A stretch of DNA of 64,000 nucleotides, taken from assembly GCA_905221605.1 (NCBI GenBank), contig CAJNDS010002560.1, positions 62,001 through 126,000 on the forward strand. The letters are read 5' to 3'. Below, piece by piece: positions 13,966 to 24,621 of the stretch. Under the pieces are notes generated by a model that did no database searches, was not told the origin of the DNA, and saw only the letters and a list, made by a program, of their open reading frames with translations. Numbering within the stretch: the first letter of the stretch is position 1; every line of letters starts with the position of its first letter. Source of the stretch: Symbiodinium natans. Lineage: Eukaryota; Sar; Dinophyceae; Suessiales; Symbiodiniaceae. A program made the translations under genes and the position numbers.

Positions 13966-14062
13966 GCATAAGTCCTTGTGGACTCTATGATGTCCTGATT
14001 CGATTTCGTTTTTGCGCCTTACCCATCTGGGCAGCTGATGCACGGCTGTCGCTGAGCAGGGC

Positions 14063-14385
14063 GAATGCCGTCTCTTTGCCTGCGAATGCCCATCGGAGCG
14101 TGTGCTGCTATGCCATTCCAGTGCCGAGGGGGTTGTGCCGAGGCACAAGCACGCGTCTCGCCCTTGGCAGCACAGTGGTCGCTGCCTTGAGTGGTAGTTT
14201 CTGTTGCGAGTCTTACAGTCGATCGCCGCGAGTTTCATGCTTGCAAGTGCTTCAGACAGGATCCAGGAGTAAAATGCAAGAACAAGCTGTGCGTCCCGCA
14301 TGACTGCACACGTGCGTTGCGGTGCAAGTGGGACCGTGCCAGTGCCGCAGTCATTCGGAAGAGCTCTGCGTAGCGGCTTCCCAGC
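14063..14385. repeat. Truncated seventh satellite copy
   Basis: After about 100 bp of unrelated sequence the satellite resumes with CTCTTTGCCTGCGAATGCCC and GTGCTGCTAT at 14102. The offset is 600 bp instead of 471. A segment around the GCGTCTTCAGGCATCC word is deleted (14293-14300), and similarity fades after about 14370. It is the decayed downstream edge of the array. Confidence 0.8.
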
Positions 14386-14892
14386 TGCGCTGCAGTCAAT
14401 GTGTCTCGGAAAGGGGTACGCTTTATGGAGGACAGGCAAGAAGAGCAACCCTGAGGGAACGACCAGCACAAATCTTTGTGTGGCTGCCTGAACCTGACTT
14501 CAGAAGCAAGGAAGGAAGTGGAAACATCTTAGGGGTCCATTCTATTCCTTGCAAGCTCACCCACTTGCTTCTTGTCAGAACTGATGATGGGCTGCTTGGC
14601 ACGAATGTCGTTGGTGTTCAAGATTGCCAGCTTCCCAGTCCTTGGAAGGAGCGAAGGAGTCATCCTGGTCTAAACGACCACAAGGTCAGAAAGACGTCAA
14701 GGTTGCAGCTCGTGGCGCCTCGAGGGTCGCGTAAGCGATCCAGCCGAAGCCAGTGCGTGAAGCGCGCAGCACGTGTGAGAAGGCCTGCCGACCACCGGCT
14801 CGAGGGAATTCAACTTGACAGGGACGAGTCCTTGAACGAGTGTTCCGCCAGCATCTCTGTGGAACTGGAACTGATTTAAGGCTTTTTCTTCA

Positions 14893-14922
14893 CACGAATG
14901 ACTGCTTCAGCAGTCATTCGTG
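14893..14922. repeat. Perfect 14-bp hairpin
   Basis: Arms CACGAATGACTGCT and AGCAGTCATTCGTG are exact reverse complements separated by TC. It is preceded by a T-rich run and followed by an A-run. No gene ends here, so I assign no terminator role. Confidence 0.7.
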
Positions 14923-14929
14923 AGCAAAA

Positions 14930-17900
14930 AAACGCGTCAGCAGGCAAGCGATGTAGCAGGCCGTGTGTTTTAGATCGTGCCATGACCGCGATCACAAGGG
15001 CCAGACTACTTAGATGGCCATTCCAGCCGGGACGCATGTGCTTGTACACTCAACACCATCGAACCCAGTCCGTGCCAGCGCCCAAAGGTTTGTGCCGACG
15101 CTCAAGTGCACGTCCTGCTCACGACGACAAGGCTCGCCATGCTTCAGACACTGTACATGATGCGCATCAACCTCTGGCCCAGCAGTGTCCCGAAGCACGG
15201 CCAGGAAAGCATTCTGTATGTCCGGTCCTGGCCAAGAGGCCAGCGGCCTCCTACTGATGAATCATCCCTCCCTTAGCATTCTGACATGAAAGCACGCAAG
15301 CTGAGGCACAAGGTCAGGCACGAAAGCGGATACCTGTGGTACGTCGCCAGCTCTTCATCCCTGCTACGTCAGTTGCCCGCAGACTTGGAAGCAACGCCGT
15401 TGGTGAAACGCAGTTGGAGCCAGCTCAGGACTGTGCAACCGAGATGTCAAAAAAGGGGAGACCTTCCAGCATGCTACGCCCAGACATGTGCCGTCGTCCC
15501 GACGTCACCGCGTGCCCCATATGCCTGTCTGGGAATGCCCCACCACCGAACCAGATGTGCACGAGACCGCCGACCCGTGCTGCGGTGCTATCACCCACCT
15601 CGGCTGTATGGTGCAGGCTGCCCGCTTGCATGGACGCGGACGAGGATCTGCCTCGCGAGCCGAGCATTGCCGCTCGCTGCCACGACCTCGCCGTGGACGC
15701 TGTGGTGCGGGCTCCACCGCACAGCACTGCTCACGCCGAAATCCGCCACGACGCGCACGCTTTCCCGCGCTGATGCCGCAGAGCCCTTGGAGCCTGCAAA
15801 TTGTCGGACAAGGAGGACCACGCAGTATCCTTCAATGCTCGTAAGATGGCACACAAGGGCGAATTAGCAATGCCCCCCATGAGGTTGCTCCAGGCCTGAT
15901 TGAAGCATTAAACCCGCAGGCAACTTCGGCATCTGCGGCCAAACGACATTGATGCTCCCCTAAGTTTACGCATGGCGGAAAACATTGCTGACGCTGGCAG
16001 AACAGGGTGCACACGCATCACGAGCCGGGTGCTGTGACACTTCAGGCGCACTCCTGCACAGAGATTCGGGCAGCAACTCGGGGCTAACTCTTGCACCAGG
16101 ATTCTCTTAGCGCCGGTCTTCTCTGCATAGTGCTGTGTCGGACTCCATGTGGTTGGAGGCAGCTACACCTCCTCAGGGTGGAGCTCTTCTCTCTGCTGGA
16201 AATGGGCCACAGGGCGCAGCAGGCTGAAAGTCAAGGATGCCATGGTTGTGGGATAGCCAGAAACCCTTAGCTTCTCCCGGATCGTTTGAGTGGAGGGTTT
16301 GGGATGCGTGCTTAGGGTGAGGACTAGGCGCGAAGCGTCCGGCGCAACGCTGCTGTGCATCCGTCCAAGTGCAAGCAGTGCAAGAGAGCGGACATGCTCT
16401 CATATGGGCCTTCTTTCTCCGACGCTAGTTTAATCCGCCAGTGGAGTCATAGCAACATCACCCTGTATTGACCTCCTGACGGTTTTGTTTAGGAGGCCCG
16501 TTCAGTTGCTGCCTATGCCCACAAGATCAGGCTTGCCACGGAGCCCTGAGCCAAGGGCTTTCATGGTGCCAGCTGAGACCCTTGAGCAGGATGCCCCAAA
16601 GCCCATCTCAAAAATGTCAATCCCCACGGATTCTCTAAAGGCGGTGGGCCAGAGATAGAGGGGGAGCCGGAGAGGGGGAAGAGGGCCTGAGTCGCATGAG
16701 TTGCAGGAAGCAGGGAACGCCCACACCGCCCTCACCTGTCCAGAGATGGTATTTAGAGATGCTGCTCCGGACCACAGGCCATCATCATGAGAGGATCGGC
16801 GAGGTCGCAGACCTACAGTTCCGGATGCAGAGAAGGATGAGGACGTCTTGGCAGCTGCAAGTCATGCGGGGCTGCAAGGCAGTGCGGTGCTTGGTGGGGA
16901 TGCCTTCTGACAAGCCAGTGCGGTGCTTGGTGGGGATGCCTTCTGCTTCAAAGAACTCATGACAAGCTGCTAGTGCTTCCTGCCGCCTGAAGGCTCACGG
17001 ACAGCTCCGCTTGACATTCCTTCCGCTTGTTTGCTTAGCCGTCAGAGGATCTCGGCAAAGGAACCAACAAAAGCCCTAAACCCTTGCAGTTGAAGACTTG
17101 AAGAGAAGCTGCAAGGTGCAGCAAGGAGCAGTCTCAAGCCCGGCGCCGAAGGGAGCTTCCCTGCTTGTCTTTGGGAGACTTCGAGAGTCACTAGACTGCC
17201 CTTTGATTCCTCTCCCACCTGCTGGTAGTTTCCGGTAGGTTCACGGAGATTCACTCAGGCTTTTCCAAAGATGGCTCCTGATTAGAAACGAAGTGAGAAG
17301 GCCGCGGTGGCCGCCTTCCATCGCGACTCGAACTGACTGAGGCGCAGGGCGGGCGCCATGCGTGCAAGATGCCGGGCGACAGGTCTTTCGTGAGCTTCTC
17401 GGTTGACATCTATCAAGACACGCTGGCACCATGGCTGTGATGTGCTTCGGCCTCGCAGCCCCCTAGTGCCAAAGCCACCGGAGCATGTCAAAGGCTTCCG
17501 AAGCTCGGGCACGTGGCTTGAAGCTATCATTGTTGCCAGACCATTAGGTCAGGTTTGTGGGTCTCAAGTGCAGAGAGTGGCGCCAGCAAGCAGCAAGAGG
17601 GCTTCTGCGTACATAAGCTCTGTGCAGGCCTGACGAACACAGCTGTTGTTAACAGCCTTTCCTCTCATTCTTGCCATTGATCTTTGTTCTCTTCAATTTA
17701 CACACCCTAAACCCCAAACCCTAAGCCCGAAGTCTTAAGCCGCAACACTTTACGGCCACCAATGGCTGCTTTTGTGGAGCCCATCGCTCGACTTGGCAGC
17801 AAGCCTCCGCTTAGAGCCATCGGGAAGCTGAAGTCAGCTGCGCAACCTCGCGCGAAGAGGGCGTTTCGTGCCGTTTAGGGTCCATCGCGTGCCAGCACAG

Positions 17901-19180
17901 CATGATAGATCCCGTCGTGCTACAGCATGATGACCCATTGATGTTCTACGCAGTCATGAGCACGTGAAAACGTCTCTTCTGTAGAAGGACGCAGTAAAAC
18001 GGCAACATCTCGCGAAACTCTTGAGCTTATGGTTCGGACTAGATCACCCTCACCAGCAGTCAAGGACATGGTCTCTGAGAAGCTCGCTCTCTTTGGCCAA
18101 ACATGGGTGTTAGACGGTGTCTCTCACTCAAGATTCACGCGCAAAAGCCAATGCATTCGCCCCCTTCGGGTGCTCCGGCTACGTCGAGAGAGGAATTGCA
18201 GAAGAATGCCTTGTGTCCAGAGGTTCCTGCGCGGCAAGAGAGACACGGAAATGACTGACAGAACGCCGGGGGTATGCATGTGTATGCCCGGCCAAGAGGC
18301 TCAGGGCCTTTGGCAAGGAGGTCGGCTCAGCGACCTTTGCCGTTTCACTGTCGTGGCTTGTTGTTGCCTTCATTTTGACTCTGTAGACTCAGCCGCCCGG
18401 GCTGGCTGTGACCATGCCTGTCTGGATACCGGGCGCAGAGTGCAACTTGTGTGTTCATGTTGCCATCATGGACGAAAGGGCAACACGACCCAAGCAGAGA
18501 ATCTTGGAAGCAAACCTTAACATCCGTACCAGCAGGATCGCCAAGATGGCCAAGTCCGACACTCCGCCGTTCTCTCGCCTGCAAGCGTGTCAGGACTGCT
18601 TCTTCACCCCGACCGCTTCACACGAGACCACTGCTGCTCACGGGCGGGCGTCTCAGAATAGGGGGATGTACTTGCGGCACTTGCAACAGACTTGGTGCGC
18701 ATTGTGCTGGGTTGCAGAAGCGCAGTCGGGTGCCCTGGGGCAAGCTGATTCTCACAATCGCCCCAAGCAGATCAAGGTGGGGGTGGTGGGCTGGCTGCGG
18801 CTACAACAAAAGTCACGGCAGAATTCTAGCTGCGTCATCGATTCGAACGAGACTGCGGGCTGAAATCACCTGCTCCACCTCTCAGTCCAGGCTTAGGGCC
18901 GTTCGGTTGGGGCTGTCTAGAAGGCTCGCCTTCCGCAGGAAGGGCGAGAGCTACTTCCGATCAAGGTGTTGGCAGTGCCGCGTGTGCAGGCCAAGGGAGT
19001 TCAACATGGAAGGCATTTGCCGGATCAGGAGCTAAACGTTTCCAGGCACTTTGAAGAATGGACCATCCCTGCAGGTTCCACATCCGCACAGACCAGCAAG
19101 CAACTCATGCCACTAGTTGGGCTCGCCGATGTTACGCTCTTTCAGGGTCCGTTTGTGAGCCGGCCCACTCTCTAACGTCT
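14930..19180. other. No gene recognised; scattered repeat relics
   Basis: There is no supportable gene. Relics of the 471-bp satellite vocabulary recur, such as AAAGGTTTGTGCCGACGCTC (15084-15103) and CCTGGCCAAGAGGCCAGCG near 15226. A 36-bp direct duplication sits at 16880-16945. A short telomere-like CCCTAAACCCCAAACCCTAA lies at 17704-17723. The GC-rich stretch 15480-15780 gives long but mutually overlapping frames on both strands without domain signal. Confidence 0.45.
16880..16945. repeat. 36-bp tandem duplication
   Basis: The block beginning CAGTGCGGTGCTTGGTGGGG occurs at 16880 and again at 16916. The second copy is cut short at CCTTCTG. The two copies are identical over about 30 bp. Confidence 0.85.
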
Positions 19181-19186
19181 AGATAG

Positions 19187-20650
19187 CAGCTTATTCTGGA
19201 CCGGGCTACGACTGGGGGTCCTCGTTAAAGCCGAGTTCCTCGCGGGACCACAGGCCACTTTACACATCACTGGCCAAGCGCGTCGCCTCTCCTTCTCGCT
19301 CTGCGTCTAGCGGGCACACTACCTGCTAGCGGTGGTGCAACGCCGAGGGCTGGCAAGCAACAACGTCGCTGCGCCACGCGGTGACTCATGTCACACCGAC
19401 AAGAAACTAATGCCACAAGTGATTCAGTGCACAGAAATCATTGCAACGACGCTGATGTTATGGGTCCTCTAGGGTCAGGGGTAAGCTATGTTTGTGGATC
19501 CGCGTGAACGCCAAGGTCCTCACCGGTCCACAGCCCACGTTACACATCAGATGTCCAAGCGCAGGGTCTCTCTTGTGAACGAAGTAGCATTCCTCAGAGC
19601 TCACTGTCACTTTGTTTCTCGAGGTAATGAGGTTGTGCAGCACTAAGGACAGAAACGCGGCAAGGTAGCTGCCCGTGTCTATCCAGACGGTAAGTCATGT
19701 CAGGCCGGCAAGCAACTGATGCTGCAAGGAAATCAATGCGACGACGCTGATGTTGTGGATCCTTGTGTGAGAAATTTGACATCAAGTTTCGCAGCTTATT
19801 CTGGACCCGGGCTACGACTGGGGGTCCTCGTTAAAGCCGAGTTCCTCGCGGGACCACAGGCCACTTTACACATCACTGGCCAAGCGCGTCGCCTCTCTTT
19901 TGAATGAAACAGCTTCTCGCTCTGAGTCTAGCGGGCACACTACCTGCTAGCGGTGGTGCAACGCCAAGGGCTGGCAAGCAACAACGTCGCTGCGCCACGC
20001 GGTGACTCATGTCACACCGACAAGAAACTGATGCCACAAGTGAGGCAGTGCACAGAAATCATTGCAACGACGCTGATGTTATGGGTCCTCTAGGGTCAGG
20101 GGTAAGCTATGTTTGTGGATCCGCGTGAACGCCAAGGTCCTCACCGGTCCACAGCCCACGTTACACATCAGATGTCCAAGCGCAGGGTCTCTCTTGTGAA
20201 CGAAGTAGCATTCCTCAGAGCTCACTGTCACTTTGTTTCTCGAGGTAATGAGGTTGTGCAGCACTAAGGACAGAAACGCGGCAAGGTAGCTGCCCGTGTC
20301 TATCCAGACGGTAAGTCATGTCAGGCCGGCAAGCAACTGATGCTGCAAGGAAATCAATGCGACGACGCATGTTGTGGATTCTTGTGTGAGAAATTTGACA
20401 TGCACAAGTGTGTTATAACAAGCAATTGCAATCAAGTTTCGTAGCTTCTTCTGGACCCGATCTACGATTGGGGGTCCTCGCTAAAGCCTAGTTCCTCGTG
20501 GGTCCACAGGCTATGGTTCTTATCAGTGGCCAAGCACGGCGCCTCTCTTTTGACTTAAACAGCTTTGCTCAGAACTCGCTCTGCGTCTAGAGGGCGCACT
20601 ACCTGCTAGTGCAACGCTAAGGGCTGGAAAGCAGCAACGTCGCTGCGCGT
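19187..20650. repeat. Two-level tandem repeat (about 605-621 bp, each of two ~310-bp halves)
   Basis: The word CAGCTTATTCTGGACC starts a unit at 19187 and again at 19792. A diverged third copy starts near 20448 (TAGCTTCTTCTGGACCCG). The interval is 605 bp here and 621 bp further along the unit, because copy two has an extra stretch near 19900 (TTTGAATGAAACAG). Within each unit a second half (19490 and 20111: AACGCCAAGGTCCTCACC...CCACAGCCCACGTTACACATC) is a diverged version of the first half (GTCCTCGTTAAAGCC...CCACAGGCCACTTTACACATC). The array is therefore A-B-A-B-A'. The minus frame over 19458-19643 is identical to 20079-20264. Confidence 0.85.
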
Positions 20651-21834
20651 GTCTATTCAAACGCTGATTAGTGTCCAACCAATGGCATGTGCTTCCCATG
20701 GTGCCCGAGCAGCGTTCCAGACGTGAGGTTTGGGAACGTGTCCTAAGACGGCGTCGCTGCAGACGAAGGCAGCCAAGATGCTTTCAACAGGATCGAGAAC
20801 TCCCGTCACGAGCCTAAGCCTACAGCCCATAATCAGTTGTAGAGTGTGTCAAGCTTGCGAGTGCACGAGTCCTCCATGCAAGGCATGTTCGCGTCAGACA
20901 AAGATCTCTGCCTGCTGACCGTCCTTGCATCTTGTGCAGGCTCAGCACCACCACGGATGACTCACTGACAGTTCGTTAAAAGAGTTGGGCCTTGTTCATC
21001 CTTGGCTCGCACTCCTTTGCCAGGGTGTCGCACCCCACAGCTCCCCCTGCTCAGTGCGTAGCACCTGCACACAGAGACGCGTGTTTGCCACCAGGTCGGG
21101 CGGTTGCTATTCCGGACCCGAGACCGTTGGAGCACTTGGGATCCACGTCCCGCCAATGGCATCTCACGCGCACGCAGCACGCCGCAGAGCCTGAGGCTGA
21201 CAGAAAAAGCCGCGCACTTCACATGCTCGGCGCACTTCAGTGCACTATTTCAAAGCATGTGCCGCCAGTATGCCATGGTAGTTCAGTCGCTGTGTTTTGG
21301 ATCACACGTTTCTTGGATGTATTAGTGTTCGTTGAGCGTCACATGACGGTGCATGTGTGTCGTAGCCGCGGGGTTGATTGGACATCTAGACTCTAGACAT
21401 GGCCATGTTATCACTTTCAACAGCAGAGGTAGCTGGCTTGCGTATGGTCATGAAAGATTGACCAAAACCCTTTGCTGCGATTTACCAACACATACCAAGA
21501 CTCTACGGTACGAAATCGACGCAGTTGGACTTTGCAATTGTAGTACGTGTTTTGTTTCGAACAGTCTGCAAGGGAGAACAGTTTCAGCAGTGGGGGGAGC
21601 GGCTCTTGCACGTGCGAAGAGCCAAGTTCGGGTTGGCAGCAAGTTGCTAAATGTCCTCACAGATTCGAGTTCTTTTTTGGTGGACGGTGACGACAAACAT
21701 GTCAGGGCGCTGTGGAGCGCCATTTTTCGTAGTTTTCGGATGAGATTTTGGGGGGTTAATTTTTTCCCGCAATCGCTTCCACCGAAGCATGTTGCAGATC
21801 AAGGTTTGTATGCCAAGCACTTTGACCAGTTGCG
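20651..21834. other. Upstream region of the secreted-protein gene; no gene recognised
   Basis: No supportable coding exon. Just before the next gene lie a T-run (TTTTTTCCC, 21762-21770) and CGAAGCATGTTGCAG (21783-21797). The latter could serve as a spliced-leader trans-splice acceptor 38 bp before the ATG. This is positional inference only, and no canonical spliced-leader gene is present. Confidence 0.35.
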
Positions 21835-24182
21835 ATGAGAGCGCTGGTTCCATGGTTTCTGGTTGCCTCTTTGGGCACTTTTGCCGCAGCTGCCCGAACC
21901 AAAGAATTTCAAGGTCACCGCGATCGCCTGGAAGCCGAAATCATTCCTGACCTCCAACTTTACCCACGTGACATGGAAGGTCCCCAGGAGTTGACTCCTG
22001 CACAAAGAGATTTGCTGCATGGTCGCGTGGCCCGATGCTATGACCCCCGTGCAAACAGGGACTATTCGGACGTGCAGTGGCAACAGGCGTTAGACCAGTA
22101 CATGCGCGAGGAAGTGAGCAAGGGCTTGAAAAAGGTTCCACGGGTCGTGGTCACTGGCATGGACATGTGGGGGTCACATTTGCCAGTGACTCGGCAGTTA
22201 CCTTTTGGGAGGCAGGGGTGCGTTCTGATTAAGACGGCAGTGCTGCTGGGAAGTTTGCCTAATTGGTACATCACATGTTCTGCTTGCCAAGGCCAGGTAC
22301 ATGCCTCACCATTGGATTTCGGCCATCATCCCGGACGTGGACGCATCGCCTTCTTCTCACTGTTTCGATTTCAATTACGATGCTGCATCGGCGGATCCCA
22401 ACGGATGCCGCTTCTTCGAGAAATCTTTCCGCCCGCTGCAAAGAACTTCATGCAAAGTCAGTCATGGTTTAGCTGATAAGGTGGGTGGCTGATGATTTTT
22501 CTCAAGCAAGTTTGCAAGTTTGCAGCCTCACTGGGTGCAGTAGTTGTAGTGATTGGGTGCATTTCATGTCTTGTGTGATGTTCATCGACGCGATTGGGGT
22601 TCTATATTTTTTTTACAGCTTTGTAGTTGTGGCCATGAGCAGCATGAGCAAGTGAGACTGGCATGTTGTCTCGGGGTGAGGACTCTTCGGGTGCCTCAAC
22701 TCCGCGTTGGAACACAGCCAGAGCTGGCTCGCCTGGCAGGAGGTCATGGACGCAGAGGCTCCGGAGGTGACGGTGACGCTGGCCCTACCAGGTACCACAG
22801 CGAAGCTTAGGCTGCGGCATGCGAAGTGGAACGAAAAGACGGTGGTGCACAAGGATTTCATGGTGACGAGAGAGTGTCACCCTTCTGCGAACGATCCAGG
22901 GAGCATCCCTGACATTGTATGCCAGGCTGAGAATGCGGAGCTTGTAGAAGTCGTGCGGGAGTGCGACGCGGAATATTTAGGTGGCGCACTGGAAGCCTTT
23001 GGTAGCCTGTCGGTAAAGTGCCGCAAGGTGCTCTCTGGCACAGACCGGAACCTGCAAAGCCTTTTGCAAGACCGACGCTTGGTCGGCGCAGACGAGGGCG
23101 ACGACCTGCAGGGCCAGGTTGGTGTCGCAAGAAATGCGGAGGAAGCACACCAAGCTGTCAAGCAAGGGGCCATGGCCTTGATACTTTTCGATGACAGCGA
23201 GTTGGGCTTGCCTGAAGACTTGGTGACCTTTTTTGTTGTTGATCCGGATCAGCACCAGCACCAAGTTCCAACAGGAGCCACGATTACCAGGTACTTTGTC
23301 GAGACACCCGAAGATTGGCCCGGCGATGCGCTGGACTTCTCAGATGAGGTGCGGCATTTCAATTCCGGAGAGAATGCGCGGTGGCTCAGCACACGGCACC
23401 GCATCTACGAGATGATCAAGGCGGTCTCCCAAGAGAGCCTGGACGTCGAAGCGCCCGAGGTCCTGCGACGGGTACGTGCGGCCCTTCGCAGGACGGTGAC
23501 GCAGACGGCTTACTCCCAGTTCCAGCAGATCGATCGGTCAACAGAGCAGAACATCCTGCAGTGCTACGATCTCCCTGTGGCGACCGCGTTGCGGATCTCC
23601 AGCAGTGCCCGGCACTTGCACGAGGCTTCCCAGTGCCTTCCCCTGATGTGGGACAAAGCTCAAATGGCTCCGCCCTTGCCACAAGTTTTTGATGGCAACA
23701 TACACTTCCAGTATTGGCCAGATATTGAGGCCTTGGATACGTTCCAGGTGCACCCCGTCTGTGCTCGCCTGAGCCTCGCGTTCATGGCGTCCGAGATGAG
23801 CAAGGCGCCTTACCCCAACATCACCGAGGGAAAGTGGTGGTGGACTGCACTGAGTGCACCCGGAGCCCTTTGGGACTCGGCCTTCAAAGCAAACCCCTGG
23901 TGGCTGAAGAACCACTTGCTGGACTACTGCCTTCACCCAGACACCGCTGTGTGCACCTCCTTCACGGTCTGTTGGGCGATGCTCCTACGCCACGTGACCA
24001 AGTTGATCCACCCCTTCTGTGACGAGAAGGCCCTCGGATTTCTGAGAGCTAGGTTGCTACCAGAGATGTTTCGGAACCTTCGAACCTCCCTGATGCACTC
24101 CCTAAGCCATGGAAATCCCAAAGCCCGCCCCTTGCAAGGCCCGGGCCTTCCCCGAGATGCCTGTGTCAGAGGAGTTCCTTGA
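21835..24182 (+). CDS. Predicted secreted or lumenal protein of unknown function (three exons)
   Basis: Exons 21835-22217, 22297-22484 and 22681-24182 total 2073 nt, an exact multiple of three (690 aa). Intron 1 (GTGCG...CCAG, 79 bp) rejoins GG|G as a glycine codon. Intron 2 (GT...GAG, 196 bp) is less certain, because GTG at 22481 is an alternative donor. The start ATG opens a classic signal peptide (MRALVPWFLVASLGTFAAAA) followed by an acidic/basic mature chain, so the product should enter the secretory pathway. Exon 3 codes about 490 residues with an acidic middle part and a Trp-rich stretch (GKWWWTAL, ALWDSAF, NPWWLKN) near the C-terminus. I do not recognise a catalytic domain. The long single frame, hydrophobic start and phase-consistent introns make it a real gene; function unknown. 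Confidence 0.75.
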
Positions 24183-24287
24183 AAAGCTGGAGGGCTAAGG
24201 AGCAAAGGCCCGCCTGCGCCTTAAAAAGCGAAGGCTTGCGATTCCGGGTCCTTTCGCCTTTCAAGGGATTAGGGATGGCACCCCTCT

Positions 24288-24413
24288 AAGGTTGTACCCC
24301 TTAAGGCCTTCCCCTGATGTACTCCCAATAGGTCCCTTAATATGACCTTAAGGATCGCTAAGCAGGGTCCCCAAAAACCCAAGGCAGAACCTTAAGGGGT
24401 TCCAGGTACAACC
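24288..24413. repeat. Short terminal-inverted-repeat element between two genes
   Basis: The left end AAGGTTGTACCCCTTAAGG is answered by CCTTAAGGGGTTCCAGGTAC-AACC at the right end, an imperfect inverted pair. Internal CCTTAAGG words repeat several times (24236 to 24400). No open frame is present. It is comparable with the intronic hairpin elements at 31732, 43895, 45664 and 57753, but its ends differ in sequence. Confidence 0.55.
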
Positions 24414-24621
24414 CCTACTAGAACCTTATACTGGGATGTGAGAGAGAAGCTCCGAGCCTGAAAGTGTGTGAGTTATGGGATGAACCCACTCTTGCGTGAC
24501 CCGAAAAACCGTGGCTGGCGCACCCCATCGAAGACTCGCGAGCGTGGATGTCTTCAATCCTCAGGCCCAAGCTGCTGCTGCAAGTAGAGCTGATCAAGAC
24601 TCAACACCCTCCACAATCTTG

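Noticed and set aside
11119-14385. CRISPR array
   Set aside because: Regular spacing exists, but whole 471-bp units repeat without short repeat plus unique spacer structure, and the DNA is eukaryotic.
14893-14922. Rho-independent terminator
   Set aside because: A hairpin followed by an A-run, not a T-run, in eukaryotic DNA with no gene ending nearby.
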